DNA of 64,000 nt from CAVQBJ01 sp963724405 (GTDB lineage Bacteria; Actinomycetota; Thermoleophilia; Solirubrobacterales; Solirubrobacteraceae). The notes beneath the pieces were generated by a model that made no database searches, was not told the origin of the DNA, and worked only from the letters and a program-made list of their open reading frames with translations. Both the position numbers and the translations under genes were made by a program. Below, in pieces: positions 17,325 to 25,185 of this stretch. The DNA is taken from assembly GCA_963724405.1 (NCBI GenBank), contig CAVRUQ010000016.1, forward strand, positions 434,001-498,000, given 5' to 3'. Each line of letters starts with the position of its first letter. Within the stretch, counting starts at the first letter, position 1.

Positions 17325-18566
17325 TTATAGACCGAAGGTCTCGCGGGCCCGGTGCAAGGAGGTGACGAGCGCGTCGACGTCCCCCGGAACGCTGTACGGG
17401 CCGAAGCTGGCCCGGGCGGTCGCCGCGATGCCGAGGCACTCCATGAGCGGCTGCGCGCAGTGGTGCCCGGCGCGCACGCAGACGTTGTCGCGGTTGAGCA
17501 GCTCGGCGACGTCGTGCGGGTGCAGGCCCTCGAGCGTGAACGAGATGACGCCGCCGCGACCCGGCGCCTCGCTCGGCCCGAGCACCTTCAGGCCCGGCAC
17601 GGCCGGCAGCTGGGCGAGCGCCTGCTCGGTGAGCGACTGCTCGTGGGCGCGCACCGTGGCCATGCCGACGGCGGACAGGTAGTCGATCGCGGCGCCGAGC
17701 CCGACCGCCTCGGCGATCATCGACGTGCCGGCCTCGAACTTCCACGGCAGCTCGTTCCAGGTCGAGCGCTCGCGCCCGACGGTGCCGATCATGTCCCCGC
17801 CGGTGAGGAACGGGGGCATCGCCTCGAGGATCTTCGGCCGCCCGTGCAGGACGCCGATCCCCGTCGGCCCGAGCGCCTTGTGCCCGGTCCAGGCGTAGAA
17901 GTCGGCGCCGAGCGCGCCGACGTCGACCGGCAGCTGGGGAACGGCCTGGGAACCGTCGACGAGCGAGGTGGCGCCCGCGGCCCGCACCCGGGCGCACATC
18001 TCGGCGACCGGATTGATCGTTCCGAGGGCGTTGGAGATGTGGGTGAAGGCGGCGAGCCTCACGTTGCCGCGGGCCAGCTCCTCATCGAGTTGATCGAGGG
18101 AGAGTGTCCCCTCGTCGGAGATCGTCAGGTACCGCAGCTCGGCGCCGCGCTCCTCGCACAGCAGCTGCCACGGGACGATGTTCGAGTGGTGCTCGAGCTC
18201 GGTGATGAGCACCGCGTCGCCGGGGCCGACGTGCTCGCGCCCCCAGGCGTAGGCGACGAGGTTGATCGCCTCGGTCGCGTTGCGGGTGAAGATCGTGCCG
18301 GGCACCGGCGCCCCGGTGAACGCGGCGATCCGCTCGCGCGCGCCCTCGAACAGGTCGGTGGCCTCCTGGGCGAGCTGGTAGACCGCGCGATGGATGTTCG
18401 AGTTGTGCCGGCGGTAGTAGTCGTCGATCGACTCGATCACGCTCGCCGGCTTCTGGGAGGTGTTCGCCGAGTCGAGGTAGACGATCGGCCGGCCGTCGAT
18501 CCGGCGGCTCAGAATCGGAAAGTCGTGACGCAGGTCGAGGGCCGGGCTCACGATCGACATGGCCAT
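17325..18566 (-). CDS. sufS: Cysteine desulfurase SufS
   Basis: This group-II PLP-dependent cysteine desulfurase of 413 residues releases sulfur from cysteine for Fe-S assembly. The PLP lysine is Lys230 in TGHKALGPTGIG, the substrate-binding HHSN at 126-129 is intact and the catalytic cysteine is Cys370 in RAGHHCAQP. Its start ATG (18564-18566) shares one base with the sufD TGA, giving a TGATG junction; a second ATG lies two codons in. Zinc-dependent transfer to the adjacent SufU is the expected partner reaction. Confidence 0.96.
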   Translation of the reverse strand: MAMSIVSPALDLRHDFPILSRRIDGRPIVYLDSANTSQKPASVIESIDDYYRRHNSNIHRAVYQLAQEATDLFEGARERIAAFTGAPVPGTIFTRNATEAINLVAYAWGREHVGPGDAVLITELEHHSNIVPWQLLCEERGAELRYLTISDEGTLSLDQLDEELARGNVRLAAFTHISNALGTINPVAEMCARVRAAGATSLVDGSQAVPQLPVDVGALGADFYAWTGHKALGPTGIGVLHGRPKILEAMPPFLTGGDMIGTVGRERSTWNELPWKFEAGTSMIAEAVGLGAAIDYLSAVGMATVRAHEQSLTEQALAQLPAVPGLKVLGPSEAPGRGGVISFTLEGLHPHDVAELLNRDNVCVRAGHHCAQPLMECLGIAATARASFGPYSVPGDVDALVTSLHRARETFGL

Positions 18567-19933
18567 CACCGGTTGTGCGCGTAGGACTCGATGTCGCTGC
18601 GGGCGCGGTCGAGCTTGGCGGAGATGCGCCCGCGCACGAGCTCCTCGAGGTGCTCGTCCTCGAGCTCGCCGATGAGCGGCTCGAAGAAGCCCTCGACGAT
18701 CACCTGCACCGCGGCCGGTCGATCGAGTCCGCGGCTCTGCATGTAGAAGATCGCGCTCTCGTCGAGCTCGCCGACCGTGCCGCCGTGCGAGGCCGAGACG
18801 TCGTCGGAGCTGACGAGCACCGACGGGATCGCGTCGAGCTTCGCCTTCGGCGAGAGCATCATCGTGTGGATCTGCAGGTACGTGTGCGTCTGCTGCGCGC
18901 CCGGGTCGATCTGGATGAGCCCCTCGAAGCTCGCCCGGCTCGCTCCGGTGGCCGCGCCGCGCCAGTGCACGTCCCCGTTCGAGGGGCCGGTCTCGTGCAG
19001 GTCGACCGCGAACTCGTCGAGATGCTCGTCGCGCTCGGTGAAGAACAGCCCGCGGAAGGCCATGTCGCCGCCGGGCTCGGAGACCGCGAGCTCGAGGTGC
19101 TGGCGCGTCAGATGGCCGCCGAGGATCGACGGCAGCCAGTGGCAGTACGAGTCGCGCCCGACGCCGACGAAGTGCGTGGAGACGTCGTGGACCGAGCCGG
19201 TGCCCCAGTCCTGGAAGTGGGCGAGCCGGCAGCGCGCGCCGTCCTGCAGGTACAGCTCGAACGCGCCGGCGTGCAGCGCCGCGCCGTCGAAGTCCGGCGC
19301 CAGGTCGTACTCCTGCAGGCGGAAGTCCGCGCCGCGGTCGCCGATCGCGAGCGTGTGCGCGTACTGCGCCGTCCCCGGTTCGTCGATCACGTAGGCGACC
19401 GCGAACGGGTCCTCGACCACCACCCCGGGTGGGACGTAGAGGAACGCCCCACCGGTCCACAGCGCCGCGTTGGCCGCCTCGAGCCGGTGGCGGTCGATCG
19501 TCAATCGGCGAAGGTAGTAGCGCTCGAACAGCTCGCGATGCTCGTTCGCGGCCTCCTCGAGCGAGCAGAGGACGACGCCGCGCTCGGCCAGATCCGGCGC
19601 GAGCTCGGTGTGCACGACCGAGCCGCCGTTCTGCACGAGCAGCCCCGCGGTCCGCTTGCCGCCGAGCGTCTCGCCGACGATCGCCGGGGTCTGACCGGGC
19701 GCGTGCTCGGCCACGCGCAGCGCCTCGACGTCGAGGTCGCGCAGGGTCGTCGTCCAGAATCCCGAGCGCCGCCACACGGGAAGGGTCTGCTCGTCGTAGA
19801 CGGCGCGCGCCGCCTCGCGCAGCTCCGGCAGCGAGCGGCCGTCGCCCGCGCCCGCGCCGGCGAGCGCGCGATTGAGGGTCGCCTCGCGGTGACGTCCCGC
19901 CTTGGGAGTGACCGCCGTGTCCGGCACCGTCAC
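18566..19933 (-). CDS. sufD: Fe-S cluster assembly protein SufD
   Basis: This 455-residue subunit pairs with SufB in the SufBC2D scaffold. The N-terminal 120 residues are helical and variable; from about residue 150 the beta-helix core follows, ending in VSASHGGTVGELDESAIFYMQSRG, the conserved SufB/SufD C-terminal block. The GTG start at 19931-19933 overlaps the sufC TGA in a GTGA junction. The order rrf2-sufC-sufD-sufS-sufU differs from the usual actinobacterial sufB-sufD-sufC order because sufB lies elsewhere. Confidence 0.93.
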   Translation of the reverse strand: MTVPDTAVTPKAGRHREATLNRALAGAGAGDGRSLPELREAARAVYDEQTLPVWRRSGFWTTTLRDLDVEALRVAEHAPGQTPAIVGETLGGKRTAGLLVQNGGSVVHTELAPDLAERGVVLCSLEEAANEHRELFERYYLRRLTIDRHRLEAANAALWTGGAFLYVPPGVVVEDPFAVAYVIDEPGTAQYAHTLAIGDRGADFRLQEYDLAPDFDGAALHAGAFELYLQDGARCRLAHFQDWGTGSVHDVSTHFVGVGRDSYCHWLPSILGGHLTRQHLELAVSEPGGDMAFRGLFFTERDEHLDEFAVDLHETGPSNGDVHWRGAATGASRASFEGLIQIDPGAQQTHTYLQIHTMMLSPKAKLDAIPSVLVSSDDVSASHGGTVGELDESAIFYMQSRGLDRPAAVQVIVEGFFEPLIGELEDEHLEELVRGRISAKLDRARSDIESYAHNR

Positions 19934-20706
19934 GCCCCCGCGGCGTCGAGCGCGTCCGCCGCGCCGTGCTCCTGGCGGATCTGGTCGTAGCCCTCGCGCT
20001 CGAGGCGCTCGACGAGCTCGACGCCTCCCTCCAGGACGATACGCCCGTCCATCAGGACGTGCACGAACTGGGGCTTGACGTAGTGCAGGATGCGCTGGTA
20101 GTGGGTGATGATGAGCGCCCCGAGGCCTTGCTCGTCGTGCAGACGCTGCACGCCCTCGGCGACGACGCGCAGCGCGTCGATGTCAAGCCCGGAGTCGGTC
20201 TCGTCGAGGATCGCGATCGTCGGCCGGAGCATCGCCATCTGCAGGATCTCGGCGCGCTTCTTCTCGCCGCCGGAGAACCCGTCGTTGAGGTGGCGCGAGG
20301 TGAACGAGCGGTCGACGTCGAGCAGGTCGATGGCGTGCTGCAGCTGCGTGCGGAACTCCTTGACCTGGATCGGCTCCTCGCGCTTGGCGTTGATCGCCAT
20401 GCGCAGGAAGTTGGCGACCGACACCCCGGGAATCGACACCGGGTACTGGAAGGCGAGGAACAGGCCCGCCTTCGCGCGCTCGTGGGGCTCGGCCTCGGTG
20501 ATGTCCTCGCCGAGGAACGTGATCGTGCCCTCGGTGATCTCGTAGGACGGGTGGCCCATGAGCGTATTGGCGAGCGTCGACTTGCCGGATCCGTTGGGAC
20601 CCATCAGGGCGTGGATCTCGCCGCGGTTGACGTTCAGGTCGACGCCGCGGAGGATCTCCCGATCCTCGGTGCGCACGTGCAGGTTTGCGATCTCGAGGTC
20701 AGCCAT
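19930..20706 (-). CDS. sufC: SUF ATPase SufC
   Basis: This is an ABC-type ATPase of 258 residues that powers the SufBC2D scaffold in the cytoplasm. Walker A is GPNGSGKST, the signature is FSGGEKKR and Walker B is TIAILDETDSGLD, followed by the H-loop in ALIITHYQRIL. The ATG at 20704-20706 is 2 nt after the rrf2 stop, so it is co-translated with the regulator gene. The longer open frame upstream lies over the rrf2 gene in another frame and is not coding. Confidence 0.97.
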   Translation of the reverse strand: MADLEIANLHVRTEDREILRGVDLNVNRGEIHALMGPNGSGKSTLANTLMGHPSYEITEGTITFLGEDITEAEPHERAKAGLFLAFQYPVSIPGVSVANFLRMAINAKREEPIQVKEFRTQLQHAIDLLDVDRSFTSRHLNDGFSGGEKKRAEILQMAMLRPTIAILDETDSGLDIDALRVVAEGVQRLHDEQGLGALIITHYQRILHYVKPQFVHVLMDGRIVLEGGVELVERLEREGYDQIRQEHGAADALDAAGA

Positions 20707-20708
20707 GG

Positions 20709-21209
20709 TCAGGTGAGCTCCGCTCCGGTCGTCATTTGCTGAGTGGGGGTGAGGGTGGGCAGGGGGCTGCTCGCGAGCAGCTCGCCCGAGGCGCGCAGGT
20801 CCTCGAGCGTCGTGTCCTGCAGCGTGCGCACGATCGACGCGCGGACCCGGGTCCACAGGAACTTCGTCGGGCACGGCTGCTGCGGGCTGGACTCGCGCGC
20901 GCAGACGATGCTGCCGTCGGGGTCCTGGGAGATGCACTCGATCGGCGCGATCGAGCCCTCGAGGGCCTCCACCACCTCGGCCATGCTGATCTCCCGGGCG
21001 GGGCGGGCGAGCAGGTAGCCGCCGCGCGAACCGCGCCTGCTGTCGACGAGGCCGGCCTTGCGCAGCCGCGCCACGAGATGCTCGAGGTAGGCGAGGGGGA
21101 GGCCGTCGTGCTCGGCGATCTCGGCGAGCGGGACCGGCTCGTCGCCCGAACGGCGTGCGAGCTCGACCATGACGCGGACGCCGTACTCGGCTTTGGTGGA
21201 GAACATCAT
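20709..21209 (-). CDS. Rrf2-family Fe-S sensing regulator (IscR/SufR role)
   Basis: This 166-residue winged-helix regulator of the Rrf2 family heads the suf operon. The N-terminal FSTKAEYGVRVMVELA and the recognition part SRRGSRGGYLLARP are typical. Three cysteines (92, 103, 113) in the spacing C-x10-C-x9-C of the cluster-binding loop match [2Fe-2S]-binding members such as IscR. Two adjacent ATG codons (21209, 21206) could start it; the -10 box lies only 7-12 nt upstream, so the mRNA is nearly leaderless. A palindrome inside its own promoter suggests autorepression that also controls sufCDSU. Confidence 0.9.
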   Translation of the reverse strand: MMFSTKAEYGVRVMVELARRSGDEPVPLAEIAEHDGLPLAYLEHLVARLRKAGLVDSRRGSRGGYLLARPAREISMAEVVEALEGSIAPIECISQDPDGSIVCARESSPQQPCPTKFLWTRVRASIVRTLQDTTLEDLRASGELLASSPLPTLTPTQQMTTGAELT

Positions 21210-21215
21210 TTCGCC

Positions 21216-21244
21216 AAATACCTACCTCGGCAGTAGGTTATCAA
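21216..21244 (-). promoter_or_regulatory. rrf2-suf promoter with embedded operator
   Basis: Read leftward, TTGATA (21239-21244), a 17-bp spacer and GTATTT (21216-21221) make a sigma-70-type promoter. The spacer is almost entirely an inverted repeat, ACCTAC-7-GTAGGT at 21220-21238 with perfect 6-bp arms. A repressor on this site would block polymerase directly; the Rrf2 protein encoded right behind it is the obvious candidate. Confidence 0.65.
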
Positions 21245-21282
21245 TGCGTCGTGGGTATCCCGGCGGGGCGGGCGGGTCGCCA

Positions 21283-21318
21283 CGTTTCCGACGGCCCAGA
21301 AAAGGGCCGTCGGAAACG
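21283..21318 (-). terminator. 15-bp perfect stem-loop between SCO1-like and rrf2 genes
   Basis: The arms 21283-21297 and 21304-21318 are exact complements (15 bp) around the 6-nt loop AGAAAA. Outer G/C arms (21264-21270 and 21322-21328) can extend the stem. There is no T-run. It lies past the stop of the leftward SCO1-like gene and upstream of the rrf2 promoter, so a strong terminator or transcript-end structure for the former is the simplest reading. Confidence 0.55.
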
Positions 21319-21463
21319 CAGCGCCCCGCCCGAAACACCGTGCGCCTCGATGGAGGCCCGGGCCCCGTTGGCGATTCGTCTCAGTAGAGCCTGGGCGGCC
21401 GAACGGCATTCGCTCACTGTGCCTGGGGGTGGCTGGGCTCGCGCTCGCTGCGCTCGCGCTCGC

Positions 21464-22081
21464 CTATGACGATTCGGCCTGCAGGACCTGGATGTCGTGG
21501 GCGAGGGCTTCGGGGGTCAGTTCGGAGTCGGGGAAGCCGTCGCGGAGCTGGCCGCGCCTGTCGACGAGCATGACGTAGGCGGAGTGGTTGGAGTTCTTCA
21601 GATTCGTACCGGTCTCGGGGGCGATGCCGTAGGCCTTCCAGATCGGGGCGAGCTGCGCGCGGGTGCCGAGCAGGAAGCGCATCCGGCCCGTGAGCGACTC
21701 CTTGAACAGGAAGCGCTGGGCGTTGATCGGGGTGTCCTGCGCGGGGTCGACGCTGACGGCGAGCGTCGGGATCGACTGGCCGAGGTCGTCGAGCGCGCCG
21801 CGGATCTGCTGGGCCTCGACGGGGCATGTGTTCTGGCAGGTGGAGTACATGAAGGTCAGGATCACGACCTGGCCCCGGTACTCGGCCAGGGACGCGCGAC
21901 GGCCGCTCTGGTCGACGAGCGAGAAGTTGCGAGCCGGGATGTCGATCTGGCCCCCCTCGAGGCCCGTGGACGCGGGCGTGTCGGTCGACCGGTGACTGCC
22001 GCCGAGCACGACCGCGGCGGCGAGGGCGACCACGACGAGGGCCAGGACGGAGGTGAGCGCGAGGCGGATGCGCGGGTGCAC
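21464..22081 (-). CDS. SCO1/SenC-family copper chaperone
   Basis: This membrane-anchored thioredoxin-fold protein of 205 residues belongs to the SCO1 family, whose members deliver copper to the CuA site of cytochrome oxidase or act as thiol reductants. One N-terminal membrane helix (about 7-27) is followed by an extracytoplasmic domain with the copper motif Cys82-x3-Cys86 and the third ligand His166 (NSNHSAY). GTG 22081 gives a short basic head before the helix. The open frame runs further upstream but has no nearby ATG, GTG or TTG, so the start is the least certain part. No oxidase genes are in view. Confidence 0.85.
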   Translation of the reverse strand: MHPRIRLALTSVLALVVVALAAAVVLGGSHRSTDTPASTGLEGGQIDIPARNFSLVDQSGRRASLAEYRGQVVILTFMYSTCQNTCPVEAQQIRGALDDLGQSIPTLAVSVDPAQDTPINAQRFLFKESLTGRMRFLLGTRAQLAPIWKAYGIAPETGTNLKNSNHSAYVMLVDRRGQLRDGFPDSELTPEALAHDIQVLQAESS

Positions 22082-22160
22082 CTCGAGAACGGTAACGCGC
22101 GCCGGATCGCGCGTCGCGCTCCGCCACGCCCGTCGGCCCCCGCTGTCATAGTGTCCCCGG

Positions 22161-23645
22161 ATGATCAGGGGGGCTTCAGCGGTCGCGCCGACGCCCGCTC
22201 GGGGGGTGGCGGCGGTGGCCGTCGCCGTCGCGCTCGTCGGAGCGGTGCCGGCGCGGACGGGTGCGCGTGTCCCGTCGCGGGCGTCTCGCCTCGGGCCCGT
22301 CACCTCGATACGAGTGCCGACCGTGTCGCTGACGACGAGCCTCAGCGGCCTGCTGCAGGTCTCCTGGCAGGGCGATCCGGCGCGTTGCGCCCAGGCGGGC
22401 GTGTGCGGCGTCGTCGGCACGGTCGATGCGAACGCCAACGCCGGCGGCACCGAGACGTCGAGCGGGACGGTGCCGGCGGGGGAGCCGCCGATCGAGGCCA
22501 TCTCGAACGTCCCTCTGCCGTCGCCGGGCATCGTGCGCGTGATCACCGGCGGGGACGCGCCGGGCGCATGTCTGGACGAGCTGACCTCCGACGGCGGCGG
22601 TGGCTTCGCGTTGATTCCCGTGCGCGGCGGCCTGCGGATCTCGGACGCCCCGCCGCCCGCGTTCCGGTCGTTCTCGCAGCCCGGCCTGCTGGGCGCCGGC
22701 CGCTGCGCCGGGCCGCTCCCGGGCGACCTGGCCGGGCTGATACCCACGCGATTCGTCTCGAATGCGCGATTGGCGCGCGGATTGACCGTGCCGCTGACGG
22801 CCGACCGCACGTTCGCCGCCGGGCCGTTCAGCGGCACACTGCTCTCCACGCTGCGCCTGCACATCCGCCGTTCCACGGGCACCACCTCGATTCCGGTGCC
22901 GGCGCCGCCCGTGGCGCGCGGCCACCGGGTGATCGAGGTCGCCGACGTCACGCGGGCGTTCACGATCGGCTCGAGCACGGGCGGCCTGCAGGCCGCCTTC
23001 GCCGGCGCGCCACCCCCGTTGTGCACGCCGCTCGACGCCTGTGGCGTCACCGGAGCGAGCACGCTGTCGGCGCTGACCGGCACGGTCGAGCTCGCTGCCC
23101 GCCCTTCCCTTCCAGCCTCGGCCGGGTCGAGCGCCGAGGCCGCGCTGCGACTGCTCGCAGCGGGTGCGCTGCCGGTGCAGCTCTTCGCCGGCAGCGACGT
23201 GAGCGCCACCGTGACCGAGGTCGCCGATCGACCGGGAGCCGCCACGTGCCGCGACAGCGCCGGGTATCCCTTCTCGTTCGAGGGAAACAGTGGGCCGGCC
23301 GGCGGAGGCGGTACCGGAACGGGAGCGACCGAGGCGATCATCGTTCCTCCGGGCGGCCCGATCGGCGGTGGCGATGACCTCCTGCGCACCCGCTGCCCGG
23401 GCCCGAGCGAGAACGACCTGCTCCCCGAATCGTTCGACGACGGCGGCGGCTCGCCCGGGCTGTTCGCCAGCGCGTCGGTGCCCGTCGCTGCGCTGCTCGC
23501 GGGCGGGCCCGTCGTCCTCACGTTCACGAGCATCGCGTCGCGCCTGGATGGCGCCTACGGCCTCAGTGAGCGGGGACCGTTGACGGTCACGCTGGTGCCG
23601 CGTGGCCCCGTGCGGGTCGTCGTGCACCGTGAGGTGACGCAATGA
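22161..23645 (+). CDS. Secreted protein with duplicated C-x5-C-G motif (paralogue 1)
   Basis: I recognise no family for this 494-residue protein. An N-terminal signal segment (about 15-35) points to export. Two copies of C-x5-C-G occur, at Cys76/Cys82 and near Cys288/Cys294, each at the start of a beta-rich half, suggesting an internal domain duplication. RCAGPL and RTRCPGP boxes are shared with the next gene. A Gly-rich stretch lies near residue 380. TAGTGT (22149-22154) ends 6 nt before ATG 22161, so the mRNA may be leaderless. It is translationally coupled to its paralogue through an ATGA overlap. Confidence 0.65.
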   Translation: MIRGASAVAPTPARGVAAVAVAVALVGAVPARTGARVPSRASRLGPVTSIRVPTVSLTTSLSGLLQVSWQGDPARCAQAGVCGVVGTVDANANAGGTETSSGTVPAGEPPIEAISNVPLPSPGIVRVITGGDAPGACLDELTSDGGGGFALIPVRGGLRISDAPPPAFRSFSQPGLLGAGRCAGPLPGDLAGLIPTRFVSNARLARGLTVPLTADRTFAAGPFSGTLLSTLRLHIRRSTGTTSIPVPAPPVARGHRVIEVADVTRAFTIGSSTGGLQAAFAGAPPPLCTPLDACGVTGASTLSALTGTVELAARPSLPASAGSSAEAALRLLAAGALPVQLFAGSDVSATVTEVADRPGAATCRDSAGYPFSFEGNSGPAGGGGTGTGATEAIIVPPGGPIGGGDDLLRTRCPGPSENDLLPESFDDGGGSPGLFASASVPVAALLAGGPVVLTFTSIASRLDGAYGLSERGPLTVTLVPRGPVRVVVHREVTQ

Positions 23646-25108
23646 GCCGGCGATCGCGTGTGGCCTGCGCTGCCGCGGCCCTGGCCGCTTCGTGGCTGAT
23701 CGGCGCGGCGCCGGCCACGGCGCAGTCGGGTGGTGGCGTCCCCACGACGGCCTGCGCCCCGCCTCCGCCATCGTCGATCGCCGGTTTCCTTGACCTCTTC
23801 TCGACCGGCATCAACGGAGTCGTGCCTCGGGTGCTGTCGAGCACCGACATCCCGGCCAACCTGTGCGGTTCGCTCGTGGTGGCGTTCCACGGGGATCCGG
23901 CGGGCAACTGTGCGCGGCTTGACCTGTGCGGCGTCAGCGGTCAGGCCATCTGGACGCCGGCCGGGCAGGCGGACATCACGCTGATCACCTATCGAGCCCG
24001 CGGACGCACGGCGACCGAGGGCGACCTGGCGGCGTTCAGTGCCCTGGCGTCGAACGCGGGCGTCACCACCGAGGTGACGAGAATCGCGCCTGACGGCACG
24101 GCGCACGAGTGCGTGGACGACAGCGCCAACCCGCCCGTGCTGAGCATCAGCGCGCTGCCCGGGCGGCGGCTTCGCATCGGCGGGTCCGGGGCGCTCCCCG
24201 CCGCGGGGCTGACCGGCTCGCGTTGCGCCGGGCCGCTGGCCGCCGACATCGCCTCCGCCCTCCCGTCGGCCACGCTGCCGGCTGCCGCGCTCCAACGGCC
24301 CGGGACCGCCGTCGACCTTTCCGGGGTGCGCGCGTTCAGCGGGCCGGGTCTGCGCGGCACCGTGTCCTCGACGCTCACGGTCGTGACCGGCCGCGCCGCG
24401 ACGAAGCCACGAGTGCCGTCGAACGCCGCCGCCGCGCCCGCGCCGCGTAATCAACCGGCCTACGCGGAGGCGAAGCTGGCCATCGAGCCGGTCAGCGGCT
24501 CCGTGACGGCGGACATCGCCGGTCCGGTCAATCCGGCGGCGTGCGCGGTGCTCGATGCCTGCGGCCTGACCGAGACGCTGTCGGTGGCGCCGCGCGGGAC
24601 CGGCGTGCTGGAGCTGCTGGTGCGGTTGCCGGCCGGGACCGGGAGCCCGCGGGCGCGGCTGCTCCGCGCCGCCGCCGGCGCTGCGGTGGGCATCGGCGCC
24701 GGTCAGCTCGGCGCCGGCGGCGTCGTGCAGGCCACGGCCGTGCGCGGCGAGGGCTCGCCGACGTGCACCGACGCGGCGCCGATCGCCGGCTTGCAGGTGC
24801 TCGTCGCCGTCACCCACGGGCGGGCCGAGTTCAGTACCGGCGCGAGCGGCGAGTCCGACCCGTTCCGCACCCGATGTCCCGGGCCCGAGCTGTCTGACTT
24901 CGGCGCCCCGTTCGTGGGCCTGGCCGCGGGCGGAGTACGCCTGTCCAGCCTGCTTGGTCGCACCACGACGCTGGTGCTCGGGCACGCCCTCAGCGCCGTC
25001 AGCGCGGACGGTTACCGGCTGCGCGGCAGCTCGCAGCTGCGCTGGCGCGTGCGGCTGCAGGGCGTCACGGTGGTCAAGGCCCCGGTTCCGGTCAACGCCC
25101 CGGCCTGA
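23642..25108 (+). CDS. Secreted protein with duplicated C-x5-C-G motif (paralogue 2)
   Basis: This 488-residue protein is clearly related to the gene before it: both keep GDPA..C-x5-C-G early, RCAGPL in the middle, a second C-x5-C-G and RTRCPGP near the end, in the same order and spacing. Here the motif cysteines are 90/96 and about 301/307. The signal peptide ends at about ATAQ (residue 28). The ATG overlaps the previous TGA (ATGA). No catalytic motif, membrane anchor or sorting signal is visible, so an extracellular binding or structural role is only a guess. The two are probably made together. Confidence 0.65.
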   Translation: MSRRSRVACAAAALAASWLIGAAPATAQSGGGVPTTACAPPPPSSIAGFLDLFSTGINGVVPRVLSSTDIPANLCGSLVVAFHGDPAGNCARLDLCGVSGQAIWTPAGQADITLITYRARGRTATEGDLAAFSALASNAGVTTEVTRIAPDGTAHECVDDSANPPVLSISALPGRRLRIGGSGALPAAGLTGSRCAGPLAADIASALPSATLPAAALQRPGTAVDLSGVRAFSGPGLRGTVSSTLTVVTGRAATKPRVPSNAAAAPAPRNQPAYAEAKLAIEPVSGSVTADIAGPVNPAACAVLDACGLTETLSVAPRGTGVLELLVRLPAGTGSPRARLLRAAAGAAVGIGAGQLGAGGVVQATAVRGEGSPTCTDAAPIAGLQVLVAVTHGRAEFSTGASGESDPFRTRCPGPELSDFGAPFVGLAAGGVRLSSLLGRTTTLVLGHALSAVSADGYRLRGSSQLRWRVRLQGVTVVKAPVPVNAPA

Positions 25109-25134
25109 GGGAACGACGGGGCGACCCTCCTCGC

Positions 25135-25140
25135 TATACT
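25135..25140 (+). promoter_or_regulatory. Candidate -10 box of moeZ-like gene
   Basis: TATACT lies 45 nt before ATG 25186, with AGGAG at 25174-25178 in between. No convincing -35 is seen, so it is a candidate only. It would serve the moeZ-cysO pair. Confidence 0.4.
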
Positions 25141-25185
25141 TTCTGAAGTCGCACCAAATCCCGACCAAGGTTTAGGAGTTTCCTG

